A stretch of DNA of 64,000 bases from Saccharothrix deserti (lineage in GTDB: Bacteria > Actinomycetota > Actinomycetes > Mycobacteriales > Pseudonocardiaceae): assembly GCF_009769385.1 (NCBI RefSeq), contig NZ_VKAB01000002.1:62001-126000 (forward strand), written 5' to 3'. Under the pieces are notes generated by a model, which worked only from the letters and a program-made list of their open reading frames with translations, was not told where the DNA came from and ran no database searches. Positions 31,646-40,266 of this stretch are shown here, piece by piece; position 1 is the first letter of the stretch, and each line of letters opens with the position of its first letter. A program made the position numbers and the translations under genes.

Positions 31646-34600
31646 TTACCGGGCACACGGCCGATCACGGCTGACACCGACAGGCAGGTCCGCCATCTCG
31701 CCGTTGGTGAACTCGCGGTCCAGCAGGCCGCACAACCGTGTCACGACCTCTGCCGGGTCCAGCGGGAACGAACGCAGTTCACGGATCAACCGCCCGTCAC
31801 CCCAATCGGACGCAGCGAGGTAGTGCAAGCCGGTATCGCTCACGTGGTAATACCCGCTCAGCACGCCGAAGTGGTCGATCTCGCCGACCAACCGGTCCGC
31901 GTGCCACAACTGGATACCCGCCGGCACCCGCACGAGCAGCGTGTCGCCGTGGAAGCCGATCGGCTCGACCACTCCATCCGAGAACTCCCACAACCGCGAG
32001 TGCCGCTCGACGTCCCAGACCTCCACGCCGGCAGCGGCCGGCACTGCCACGCGCGTGCCGGTCGCGTCGAACGCGATCCCACCCGTACTTTCGGCGGGTG
32101 TCACCACCAGATTGGCGATCACCCGCCTGCCCTGCACGTCCCACACCTTCAAGCCGCCGGGGTTCTTCACGGCGACCTGTCCGGGGTGGCCGGGCCGCGG
32201 GTGGACCTCCACCACTTCACCGGCCACCACCCGAACAGCTCGGGTAGGCGTGGCACCGTCGAGACTCCGCACGGTCAGATCGCCGGCGTGCAGCACGGCC
32301 ACCTCCCGGTCGGACAGCACGGCGAGCGACAGCTTCCCGTCGGGCAACTCGATGGTGCGTTCGAGGCGCATGTCGGGCACCGAGTGCACGCGCAGCTGCC
32401 CCGGTGATGCGACCACGAGCCAGCGGCTGTCCGGGGTGAACCGGACCCACGAGGCGTCCGGGTCGGCCGCAGTCCGCCGTATCCCGTTGCCGGACACCAA
32501 CCTCAGCTCCCCACTGGTCGCCTCCGCCCATGAGCCGCCGTCCGGGGCCACCGCACAGAACGCCACCAGGACCTCCCCCACCCGGCTGCGGACCGTGTAG
32601 GTCGAACCCGTGGCCCAGTGCAGGTAGGTGTGCGTGTCCGTGTCTCCATCCTCCGACGTGAGCGGGATGAAGTGCCCGCTGATATCGGTGAACGGCGGGA
32701 ATCCGTGGTCCACGCACGTCTTGAGGGGCCGGGAGTAGGACCTCTCCTCGCCAGTGGCGACGACGTGTACCCGGTAGCCCCCAGGCGTGCACTCGGCGAC
32801 CGCTTCACCGTGCCCGAGGAGCCTGGTCGGCGTCCCGTAGTCCCGACGCCGACCGGTCGACACGTCGAGCGCCACCACACCGGCGGGTCCAAGGCGCTCC
32901 TCGTACGCTACGACGGTCCGCCGATCCGATGTGAGCACCGCGTCGTCGACCGGCAAGTGCTTGTCGAGAACCATCGCGGCGGTGGCGACGTCCCAGGCCA
33001 ACACGTGGTCGTGCGCGGACTCCGCCTCGACCGTCGCGGTGAGGGTGCGCCCCTCGGCGTCGAAGCGCGCGGTGATGTCACCGGCGATCCTCGCGCTCCA
33101 CCGCTCGGTTCTGTCCGGGATGTGCCACAGGGTCAGCGCGGCACCTGCGGCCACCGCGAGTGCGGTCCCGTCCGGGCTGACCGCGTGCGCGCGGACCGCT
33201 CCGACCGGGAACTCCCACCGCCGCTCGTGGTCCCACACCTCCATGCGTTGCGTGTCCTCCGACCGCACGGCGATCACGCCGCCGTCCCGACTGGTTGCGT
33301 ACGAACCCGACCCGAGCGGCAGGAGGCGGTCGGCGGAACCCCGGTCCTGTTGCTGTGCGACGAGCGCGCGCCGGGCGTCGGGGTTGCCGGGCTCCTCCCG
33401 CCACGCGGCGAGCGCGAGTTGCAGCGCCGACTCCGGTCGGGAGTCCCGCAGCCTCAACGACTGCTGCGCCAGTTGGCTCGCGTTGCTCTCCCGCAACTGC
33501 GCCTCGGTCCGCACCCACAACCCGGCCGCCACCAGCGCGACGACCGTGACCAGTGCCGTGACGCCGCGCCACGTCCACACCTCCCGCCGCTGCCGCGCCT
33601 CGCTCCGCGCGATGAAGTCCTGCTCCCCCGCCGACAGCTCCCGCTTCGACCGCCACACCAAAGCCCGTGCCAGCGCGACACCGCCGAGCAGGCTCTTGCG
33701 GTCCCGGCCGGCGTCCTCCCACTGCGCCCGCCGCTGGCCCAGCTCCGCACGCCACGCCACGAACTCGCGGTCCGCCGCCAGCCACGAGCGCAACCTCTCC
33801 CACCGGTCCACCAAGGCCTGGTGCGCCAACTCCACGACACCGTCGTTGACCACCACCAACCTGGTGGCCACCAACGTCTCCAACACCTCCGGATCATCCA
33901 CTTCGGACACGTCGAGGCGTTTGCGGACGAACCCACCGGCACCGTCGGGACCCGCCAGGCGGGTCAGCACGTCCTTCGCCCTGGTCTCCGGCAACCACAG
34001 CGTGCGGTCGGCGTAGTCGGTCAACGCGCCCGACACGCCACCGATCCCGTCGTACGCCTGGTGCGTCAGCCAACCCCCGGTACGCCGACGCCACAGCTCG
34101 GTCAACGCGAACTCCACCAACGGCAGACGACCGGGTTCCCGGCCCGCGTCCGCGATGATCCGCTCGACCAGGCCGTCCTCGAAATCGACACCACCCACCA
34201 CCGCCACCGGCTCGGTGATCGCCGCACGCATCCCGTCCGCGTCCAACGGCCCCACGAACATCACCGCGTGATCCAGGGCGCGGGCCGTCGAGGCGGTCAG
34301 GAGCCGGTCCAACGAGTCCGACCGCATGGTCAACACCACCCGCGACCGAGCCCCGGCCAGCCGGTCGAGCACGGCGCGCGCCAGGTCCGGGTCCTCGTCC
34401 ACCACCTCCTCGAACTGGTCCACGAACAACAGCGCACGCCGGTCACGCGGCAACTCGGGCAGGCTGGAACCCAGCCGAGCCACCGAGATGTGCACGCCGT
34501 CGCGCCGCAACACCGGCAACAGCCCCGCCCGCACCAACGACGACTTGCCGCTCCCCGACGGCCCCACCACCAGCACCAACGACCGGTCCGCGACGTGATC

Positions 34601-35257
34601 CAGAAGACGCGCGACATCGGCCTCCCGCCCGTGGAAGAACGGCTCGTCCTCCTCCTCGAACGCCGCCAACCCGCGAAACGGCTCCGGGAGGTCGTCCCAC
34701 TCCCCCAACGCCGCCGACGGCACGACGAACGCGGTGCCGTCGCCCGCCCTCGCCACCAGCATGCCGACCACGCCCGCCCGGTCCTCGTCCCACACCGGCG
34801 CACCGCTGAAACCGGACCGGACCCCCTCCACCTCGGCCTGCAACCACCCGGTCCCCTGCTTGGCCCGCAGCACGCCGGACAACCACCGGCCGTCCTCGAA
34901 GCCGGCCGGGAACCCGCACACCCGGATCCGGTGACCCCAGACGTTCTCGGCGGAACTCAGCGGCACGTGTTTCGCGCCCGGCGGGGGTTGCAGGCTCAGC
35001 ACGGCCACGTCACCGGTGCCATCGGCACCGATCGGCTGCCACGACACCACCGACGCCGGCACCGGATCACCGCCCAGCAACGGGAAGTCCACCGTCAACG
35101 CGTCCGAAGGCGGCACAGCGGCACGGGCGTCGTCCGCGATCACATGGGCGCACGTGACGGCCGAGGTCGGGCCGACCAGGAACCCGGCGCCCACGACGAC
35201 GCCCGAGGCGTTCCGGACCCGGATCAACGCGGGCCCGATCCGATCACCGACAGTCAC
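31646..35257 (-). CDS. Trypsin-like protease - STAND NTPase - WD40-like protein
   Basis: 1203 residues, GTG start with no clear Shine-Dalgarno (possibly leaderless). The N-terminal 200 residues are a trypsin-like serine protease with apparently intact triad: His in AVTCAHVIADD, Asp in GDVAVLSL and Ser in RSGFSGAPVWD. An nSTAND1-type NTPase follows (FFHGREADVARLL; Walker A VGPSGSGKSSLVRAG near 232; Walker B ALLFVDQFEEVVDED). One membrane helix is predicted near 566 (VTALVTVVALVAAGLWV), and then about 600 residues of WD40-like beta-propeller. Such proteases fused to STAND modules are proposed conflict or defence effectors activated by ligand-driven oligomerisation. Confidence 0.88.
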   Translation of the reverse strand: MTVGDRIGPALIRVRNASGVVVGAGFLVGPTSAVTCAHVIADDARAAVPPSDALTVDFPLLGGDPVPASVVSWQPIGADGTGDVAVLSLQPPPGAKHVPLSSAENVWGHRIRVCGFPAGFEDGRWLSGVLRAKQGTGWLQAEVEGVRSGFSGAPVWDEDRAGVVGMLVARAGDGTAFVVPSAALGEWDDLPEPFRGLAAFEEEDEPFFHGREADVARLLDHVADRSLVLVVGPSGSGKSSLVRAGLLPVLRRDGVHISVARLGSSLPELPRDRRALLFVDQFEEVVDEDPDLARAVLDRLAGARSRVVLTMRSDSLDRLLTASTARALDHAVMFVGPLDADGMRAAITEPVAVVGGVDFEDGLVERIIADAGREPGRLPLVEFALTELWRRRTGGWLTHQAYDGIGGVSGALTDYADRTLWLPETRAKDVLTRLAGPDGAGGFVRKRLDVSEVDDPEVLETLVATRLVVVNDGVVELAHQALVDRWERLRSWLAADREFVAWRAELGQRRAQWEDAGRDRKSLLGGVALARALVWRSKRELSAGEQDFIARSEARQRREVWTWRGVTALVTVVALVAAGLWVRTEAQLRESNASQLAQQSLRLRDSRPESALQLALAAWREEPGNPDARRALVAQQQDRGSADRLLPLGSGSYATSRDGGVIAVRSEDTQRMEVWDHERRWEFPVGAVRAHAVSPDGTALAVAAGAALTLWHIPDRTERWSARIAGDITARFDAEGRTLTATVEAESAHDHVLAWDVATAAMVLDKHLPVDDAVLTSDRRTVVAYEERLGPAGVVALDVSTGRRRDYGTPTRLLGHGEAVAECTPGGYRVHVVATGEERSYSRPLKTCVDHGFPPFTDISGHFIPLTSEDGDTDTHTYLHWATGSTYTVRSRVGEVLVAFCAVAPDGGSWAEATSGELRLVSGNGIRRTAADPDASWVRFTPDSRWLVVASPGQLRVHSVPDMRLERTIELPDGKLSLAVLSDREVAVLHAGDLTVRSLDGATPTRAVRVVAGEVVEVHPRPGHPGQVAVKNPGGLKVWDVQGRRVIANLVVTPAESTGGIAFDATGTRVAVPAAAGVEVWDVERHSRLWEFSDGVVEPIGFHGDTLLVRVPAGIQLWHADRLVGEIDHFGVLSGYYHVSDTGLHYLAASDWGDGRLIRELRSFPLDPAEVVTRLCGLLDREFTNGEMADLPVGVSRDRPCAR

Positions 35258-35282
35258 GAATGATCACTGTAACGGCACGACG

Positions 35283-36062
35283 TCAGTGGGCGAGTCGAGC
35301 CGCCTTCTCCATCAGGTACCGCTGCTCGGGCGTGCTCGTCGTGCGCGCGGCAGCCGCCCGGTAGTGCGCCACGGCGCGCGGCACGTCACCGGCCATCTCG
35401 TGCAGGTGTCCGCGCACGGCGTCCAGCCGGTAGTGGCCGGGCAGCCGCGCGTCCAGGGCGTCGATGAGCTTCAGCCCTTCGGCGGGCCCGTGCACCATGG
35501 CCACCGCGATCGCCGCCTGCAGCTGGTACTCGCCGATCGCGCCGCGCTCCACCGCCGCCATGATCAGCTCGACGCCCTCCACGATCAGCGCCTTGTCCCA
35601 CAACGACCGGTCCTGCTCGGCCAGCGGGATGAGCGCGCCGTTCGGGCCGGTGCGGGCGGGCCTGCGCGCGTCGGTGAGCAGCATCAGCGCCAGCAGGCCC
35701 GCCACCTCGGCGTCGGACGGCAGCCGGGCGTGCACGGCCCTGGTCAGCCGGATCGCCTCGCCGGACAGCTCGGTGCGGTGCAGCGACCCGCCGACGCTGC
35801 TGGTGTAGCCCTCGTTGAAGATCAGGTACAGCACGTGCAGCACGGACCGCAGCCGGGCCGCGAACTCGTCCGGGCCGGGCATGGCGAAGTCCGCGCCGCG
35901 CGGGTTGTCCGGCACACCGTCGACCGGCCAGTGCCGCGCCGCCGCCAGCAGCGCCTCCTGCACGGCGTCCTCGGCCAGCGCGAAGTCGCCGAACCGGCGT
36001 GCGACCACGCCGAGGACCTGCGGCGCGCACTCGCGCAGCAGGTCCTCGACGACGTGGCTCAC
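35283..36062 (-). CDS. ECF sigma factor (DUF6596 type) with internal deletion
   Basis: 259 residues; relatives are about 400. The N-terminus keeps the beginning of sigma region 2 (APQVLGVVARRFGDFALAED, DAVQEALLAAARHWPVDGVP). Directly after DNPRG it jumps to ADFAMPGPDEFAARL, which in relatives lies beyond sigma region 4. The C-terminal DUF6596/TPR-like domain is complete (VLHVLYLIFNEGYTSS, LLTDARRPARTG). Most of sigma-2 and all of sigma-4 are missing in frame, so it should not direct transcription in the normal way. GTG start at 36062. Possibly a pseudogene or a repurposed regulator. Confidence 0.8.
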   Translation of the reverse strand: MSHVVEDLLRECAPQVLGVVARRFGDFALAEDAVQEALLAAARHWPVDGVPDNPRGADFAMPGPDEFAARLRSVLHVLYLIFNEGYTSSVGGSLHRTELSGEAIRLTRAVHARLPSDAEVAGLLALMLLTDARRPARTGPNGALIPLAEQDRSLWDKALIVEGVELIMAAVERGAIGEYQLQAAIAVAMVHGPAEGLKLIDALDARLPGHYRLDAVRGHLHEMAGDVPRAVAHYRAAAARTTSTPEQRYLMEKAARLAH

Positions 36063-36106
36063 AGGTCGGCGCCCACGGGGTGGGAATCACAGGTCGCAGG
36101 GGTGGT

Positions 36107-36144
36107 CTCGCGGTTGTGCCCGGCGAACAGGGCACAACCGCGAG
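36107..36144 (-). terminator. Terminator after the mannan-locus esterase gene
   Basis: CTCGCGGTTGTGCCC (36107-36121) and GGGCACAACCGCGAG (36130-36144) form a perfect 15-bp stem with an 8-base loop, 7 bases past the SGNH-CBM2 stop codon. Confidence 0.85.
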
Positions 36145-36150
36145 GTCCGG

Positions 36151-37257
36151 TCAGGACAGCGCGCAGGTCGGCACGGGCACCCAACCGGCCGCGTCACCGG
36201 TGCCGGTGAAGCCGACCTTGGTCGACGCCGCCGGCTGGATGGCGCCGTTCCAGGACGTGTTGGACACCGTCACCGACGTGCCGCTCTGGGTGAAGGTGCC
36301 GTTCCAACCCTGGGTGATGGACATGCCTGCGCGGAGGCTGAACCCGACGCTCCAGGCCCGGGTCGCCGTGCCGCCGCCGTTGCGGATGGTGATCTCCACC
36401 TGGAACCCGCCCGGCCACTGGTTGACGACCTTGATCTCGACGTCGCACGACCCGCTCGGAGGCGTGGTCGTGGTCGTCGTGGTGGTCGTAGTAGTAGTAG
36501 TAGTAGTAGTGGTTGAGGTGGTGGTCGTGGTCGACGTGGGCGTGGTGCCGTTGAGCGCGGACACCACGGCCGGGAACCACTTGTCCGCGATCTTGCGATC
36601 ACCGGACGAGTTCGGGTGCACACCGTCGTAGGTGTCGCTCCCGGTGGAGAACCCGCTCCACTGGTCGACCACGGTGACCGGCGACTGCGCGGTGGACTTG
36701 CCCGCCGCCCAGCCGGGGATGGCCGCGTTCAGGTCGACCACCCGCTGGGGGCACTCCGCGCAGGCGCTCGCCGCCATCGGGATGATCTTGGCGACGATCA
36801 CCTTCATGTTCGCGTTGTTCGCGCGCATCTGGTCGACCAACTTGCCGTACGCCGCCAGGATGGTCGCGGTGGACCGGGCGCTCCACACGTCGTTGGTGCC
36901 GAAGTGCATGATCACCACGTTCGGGTTGGTGGCGCCGAGCCACCCCACCAACTGGTTCTGGTCGGCCACGTTGGTGACCAGCACGCCGCCGTGGCCCTCG
37001 TTCTCGCCGTCGTAGGGGAACCCGCAGCCGTCACCGGCCCGGGTGCCCACGAAGTCGATGTCGGTGTGCCCGGCGCCGCGCAGGTCGCGGTCCAGCAGGG
37101 CCCGCCAGCAGCCCGGCGAGCCGGTGATCGAATCGCCCAGCGCCATGATCCGGGTCGGCGCGGCGGCCTCGACCGCCTGACCCGGCGCGGCCACCAGCAG
37201 GCCGACCAACGTGGCCAGCGCGGCCAAGAGTGCGGCTACAGCGGATTTTCTCGTCAT
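36151..37257 (-). CDS. Secreted SGNH-hydrolase esterase with CBM2
   Basis: 368 residues. Signal peptide (SAVAALLAALATLVGLLVAAPGQ), then an SGNH/GDSL domain with block I IMALGDSITGS (about 42), block III FGTNDVW and block V YDGVHPN (about 215). A linker of almost uninterrupted threonines follows, then a C-terminal family-2 carbohydrate-binding module (about 268-368). Likely a deacetylase of hemicellulose, anchored to cellulose or mannan. The ATG overlaps the stop codon of the mannanase gene (ATGA), so the two are co-expressed. Confidence 0.88.
   Translation of the reverse strand: MTRKSAVAALLAALATLVGLLVAAPGQAVEAAAPTRIMALGDSITGSPGCWRALLDRDLRGAGHTDIDFVGTRAGDGCGFPYDGENEGHGGVLVTNVADQNQLVGWLGATNPNVVIMHFGTNDVWSARSTATILAAYGKLVDQMRANNANMKVIVAKIIPMAASACAECPQRVVDLNAAIPGWAAGKSTAQSPVTVVDQWSGFSTGSDTYDGVHPNSSGDRKIADKWFPAVVSALNGTTPTSTTTTTSTTTTTTTTTTTTTTTTTPPSGSCDVEIKVVNQWPGGFQVEITIRNGGGTATRAWSVGFSLRAGMSITQGWNGTFTQSGTSVTVSNTSWNGAIQPAASTKVGFTGTGDAAGWVPVPTCALS
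36488..36510. repeat. GTA microsatellite inside the threonine linker
   Basis: Seven uninterrupted GTA units plus GT (ACT = Thr on the coding strand), surrounded by GTC/GTG threonine codons. A length change by whole units would only lengthen or shorten the linker. Confidence 0.85.
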
Positions 37258-38891
37258 CGCCGACTCTCCTGGACCGCGGTGCAGCTTGCGCCGTTGAGGG
37301 TGAAGGCCGTGGGCGCCGGGTTGGTGCCGTTCCACGACCCGATGAAGCCGAAGTTGACCGAGCCGTTCACCGGGATGTTGCCGGTGTAGGACACGTTGGT
37401 CGCGCTCAGCGTCGAGCCCGACTGGGTCGTGGTGGCGCCCCAGGACTGGCTGACGGTCTGGCCGTTGGCCCACGCCCAGCGCAGCGTCCAGCCGTTCACC
37501 GCGGCCGTGCCGGTGTTGGCGATCTTCACGTCGCCCTGGAAGCCGCCCTGCCACTGGCTGGTGACCTTGTAGGTGATCGCGCAGCCCGCGGGACCGCCGC
37601 CACCGGACTGGGTGGTCACGTTGACCGTGCCGGAACGGGCGGAGCGGTTGCCCGCCGCGTCCCGCGCGTAGACGGCGAAGGTGTAGGTGGTGTTGGCCGA
37701 CAGGCCGGTGATGGTCGCGGTGGTCGTGGCAGAGCTGCCCGCCGCGGTCTCCGCGGTGCCGCTGATCCGCACCACGTCGTAGCCGCTGACGCCGACGTTG
37801 TCGGTGGACGCGGTCCAGGACAGGGTCGCGCCGGTGGACGTGACGCCGGACGCCGACGGGGTGCCGGGCGCGGACGGCGGCGTGGTGTCCGTCGGGTTGC
37901 CGCCACCGCCGTAGACGCTGGCCTCACGCGAGGTCGCCTTGATGCCGTTCGCGCCGTTGAACGCGCGCTGGCCCCAGGAGGAGAGGTTGGCCGCGTTGAA
38001 GCCCACCGCCAGGTCCAGGTACTCCACGCCGCCGCCGTTGCCCGACCACGACCAGGCCAGGTAGCCCAGGCCCAGTTGCTGCGTGGTGGCGAAGATCGTG
38101 TCCTCGTCGGGGTTGCCGTCGGAGTGGTCGTGGCCGAATTCGCCGACCACGATCGGCAGCTTCGCCGTGACGAACCGGTTCAGGTAATCGTTGATCTCGG
38201 CCGCCGTGTCGAACACGCCGTACATGTGGATGGAGAACACGGTGTTCTTCTGCGGGTCGGCGGCGAACACCGAGGCCGCGTTGTCGCGCATGGTGAAAGC
38301 CCAGTCCTGGCCCCAGTTCGGCGCGTCGACCATGAGGGTGTGCTGGAAACCGGCCGTGCGCAGGCGGGTGATGGCGTCCTTGGTCGCCTGCGTCCACCCG
38401 GCGTAGCCGGTGTTGCCCCACGGTTCGTTGCCGATGTTGAGGATGGCGTACTTCTCCTGGCCGGCCATGGCGCTCTGGACGCTGATCCAGTAGTCCACCG
38501 CGCGGGCGAGGCTGACGGCCCCGCTCTGCTCCTGGTAGCCGGTGGTGTCGTGCACCTCCAGCACGCAGATGAGCTTGTTGGTCTTGCACTGGTTGATGAC
38601 GTTGGTGACGTCGGCGGCGTCGTTGCGGGTCCACCGGTCGCCGCTGGACAGCACCACGCGGACCGTGTTGGCGCCCAAGGCTTTGATGTCCTTGAGCGAC
38701 TGCGTGGTGCGGTCGACGTACCAGGTGTGCGCGTGGTTGACGCCGCGCATCACGAAGTCGTTGCCGTTGGCGTCCAGGAGTCGCCCGTTGCTGACGGTGA
38801 ACCCGGCCGCGGCTTGCGCCGGCACCACCGTCAGCAGTGACAGGACCAAGGCGGCGATGGCGGCGCCTACCAAGGCGAATCGCTTGCGCAT
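37254..38891 (-). CDS. Secreted GH5 beta-mannanase with FN3 and CBM2
   Basis: 545 residues. Signal peptide (LVGAAIAALVLSLLTVVPAQAA), then a GH5 barrel. The opening FVMRGVNHAHTWY is characteristic of actinomycete GH5_8 mannanases. The acid/base Glu lies in NIGNEPWGN (about 155) and the nucleophile in VVGEFGHDH (about 250). An FN3 domain (about 345-425) and a C-terminal CBM2 (about 440-545) follow. ATG at 38891 with GAGG 8 bases upstream. Upstream lie a TTAAGTGT palindrome and a CebR-like site. It should cut internal bonds in mannan or glucomannan outside the cell. Confidence 0.92.
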   Translation of the reverse strand: MRKRFALVGAAIAALVLSLLTVVPAQAAAGFTVSNGRLLDANGNDFVMRGVNHAHTWYVDRTTQSLKDIKALGANTVRVVLSSGDRWTRNDAADVTNVINQCKTNKLICVLEVHDTTGYQEQSGAVSLARAVDYWISVQSAMAGQEKYAILNIGNEPWGNTGYAGWTQATKDAITRLRTAGFQHTLMVDAPNWGQDWAFTMRDNAASVFAADPQKNTVFSIHMYGVFDTAAEINDYLNRFVTAKLPIVVGEFGHDHSDGNPDEDTIFATTQQLGLGYLAWSWSGNGGGVEYLDLAVGFNAANLSSWGQRAFNGANGIKATSREASVYGGGGNPTDTTPPSAPGTPSASGVTSTGATLSWTASTDNVGVSGYDVVRISGTAETAAGSSATTTATITGLSANTTYTFAVYARDAAGNRSARSGTVNVTTQSGGGGPAGCAITYKVTSQWQGGFQGDVKIANTGTAAVNGWTLRWAWANGQTVSQSWGATTTQSGSTLSATNVSYTGNIPVNGSVNFGFIGSWNGTNPAPTAFTLNGASCTAVQESRR

Positions 38892-38971
38892 GGATGTACC
38901 TCGCGTTGTTGTCGACGTTGACGTAGCGAGCGCAGGGCAGCGCACCTGCCGTGGCAGGCATTCACACTCAA

Positions 38972-38991
38972 ACACTTAACCGCTTAAGTGT
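38972..38991. promoter_or_regulatory. Operator before the mannanase operon
   Basis: Perfect 8-bp arms ACACTTAA/TTAAGTGT around CCGC, 81-100 bases before the mannanase start. The core resembles TTAAGCGCTTAA in front of the CE7 esterase gene; the LacI gene between them is the probable reader. Confidence 0.75.
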
Positions 38992-39056
38992 CAACGGCGT
39001 GATCAGGGCGTGAAAACACTGCTCGCCGGGGCCGGCGGCGTACCGCGGCGACACGT

Positions 39057-39072
39057 CTGGGACCGCTCCCAG
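39057..39072. promoter_or_regulatory. CebR-like operator
   Basis: CTGGGACCGCTCCCAG differs at one base from the perfect palindrome found before the LPMO gene at 51931-51946. It lies between the mannanase promoter and the LacI gene's 3-prime end. Confidence 0.55.
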
Positions 39073-39141
39073 AAGCGCCTCGGGCACAGTCTGCCCCGCC
39101 ACACCGCTCCCGGTCGACCCCCGGCCGCGGAAGCCGGCGGA

Positions 39142-40161
39142 TCAGGCCGGGGCTTGGCCGGTGCTCGAACGCGGGACGAGTTCGGGGTCCGAGGTCTTCA
39201 CCTGTTCGGCGGGCGCGCCGCCGATGACGTCCAGCAGCAGGCGCACGGCGGCGGCGCCGCGTTCGGCGATCGGACGGCGCACGGCGGACAGCGCGGGCCG
39301 GACCAACCGGCACAGCGCGGAGTCGTCCCACGCGACCAACGACAGCTGGTCCGGCACGGACAGGCCCAACTCGTGGGCCACGCCCAAGGCGGACACGGCC
39401 ATCACGTCGTTGTCGAACACCAGGGCCGTCGGCGGGGTGCCGCCCGTCAGGACCCGGCGGGTCACGCGCGCGGCGGCCTCGTCGGAGTAGTCGGCGTGCA
39501 CGACCCGGGCCTCGGTCAGGCCGAGCCGGGCGGCGGCCGTGGTGAAGGCGCGCGATCTCGTCTGCGTGTGCACGAACTTCGTCGGCCCGGCGACCCGGAC
39601 GATGCGCCGGTGCCCCAACGCAACGAGGTACTCCAGCACCTCTTCGACGGCCATCTCGTCGTCGGTCCACACGCACGGCAGGTCCGGCACGACCGGCTCG
39701 CCCAGCACCACCGCGGGCAGCCGCAGTTCCCGCACGAGTTCCACCCGCGGGTCGTTCTGGACCAGGTCGACCAGCAGCACGCCGTCCACCCGCCGCTCGC
39801 CCCACCACCGCCGGTACGCCGCCAACTCGGCCGCCGAGTTGTCCGTGACCTGGAGCAGCAACGACATCGGCCCGCCCGCCAGAGCGCCCTGTATGCCGGA
39901 GATCAGCTGCATGAAGTACGGCTCGACGCCGATCACCCTGGCCGGCCGGTCCACCACCAACCCGATCGCGTTCGCGCGGCCGTCGCTGAGCGAACGGGCG
40001 GCGCTGCTGGGCACCCAGCCGAGGCGGTCGGCGATGTCCATGATCCGGCGGCGGGTCGGTTCCGAGACGCCCGGCCGGTTGTTGAGCGCGTACGACACCG
40101 CGCCGGTGGACACGCCCGCGGCCTTGGCGATGTCCGAGATCGTCGGACGCTTGGCTACCAC
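39142..40161 (-). CDS. LacI-family regulator of the mannan locus
   Basis: 339 residues. HTH PTISDIAKAAGVSTGAVSYALNN at the N-terminus and a PBP1-like effector domain ending with QLSLVAWDDSALCRL. GTG start at 40161 with GAGGAGG upstream. It lies between the mannanase/esterase operon and the divergent CE7 esterase gene, both of which have TTAA-type palindromes in promoter position. It probably represses both until a manno-oligosaccharide or related sugar binds. Confidence 0.9.
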   Translation of the reverse strand: MVAKRPTISDIAKAAGVSTGAVSYALNNRPGVSEPTRRRIMDIADRLGWVPSSAARSLSDGRANAIGLVVDRPARVIGVEPYFMQLISGIQGALAGGPMSLLLQVTDNSAAELAAYRRWWGERRVDGVLLVDLVQNDPRVELVRELRLPAVVLGEPVVPDLPCVWTDDEMAVEEVLEYLVALGHRRIVRVAGPTKFVHTQTRSRAFTTAAARLGLTEARVVHADYSDEAAARVTRRVLTGGTPPTALVFDNDVMAVSALGVAHELGLSVPDQLSLVAWDDSALCRLVRPALSAVRRPIAERGAAAVRLLLDVIGGAPAEQVKTSDPELVPRSSTGQAPA

Positions 40162-40229
40162 CCGCGCCTCCTCGGTCGGTGATCATCAAGTCTAGACCGC
40201 TGTTCCGGCCGTCATGCCCGGTAGGGTAA

Positions 40230-40241
40230 TTAAGCGCTTAA
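40230..40241. promoter_or_regulatory. Operator before the CE7 esterase gene
   Basis: TTAAGCGCTTAA is a perfect 12-bp palindrome 26-37 bases before the GTG start. A further ATTAAGTG half-site follows at 40246-40253, matching the arm of the mannanase operator. Confidence 0.8.
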
Positions 40242-40266
40242 CGGAATTAAGTGAAAGGGGACCACC

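Noticed and set aside
32618..35263. 881-codon plus-strand frame opposite the trypsin-STAND gene
   Set aside because: His/Arg/Gln-rich antisense frame, no recognisable fold.
35283..36062. Sigma factor looks short only because of a wrong start codon
   Set aside because: The N-terminal sigma-2 start and the C-terminal domain are both present; the missing part is internal.
36151..36540. Sequencing artefact in the threonine linker
   Set aside because: The microsatellite keeps frame, and the CBM2 after it is intact, so it is accepted as real low-complexity coding sequence.
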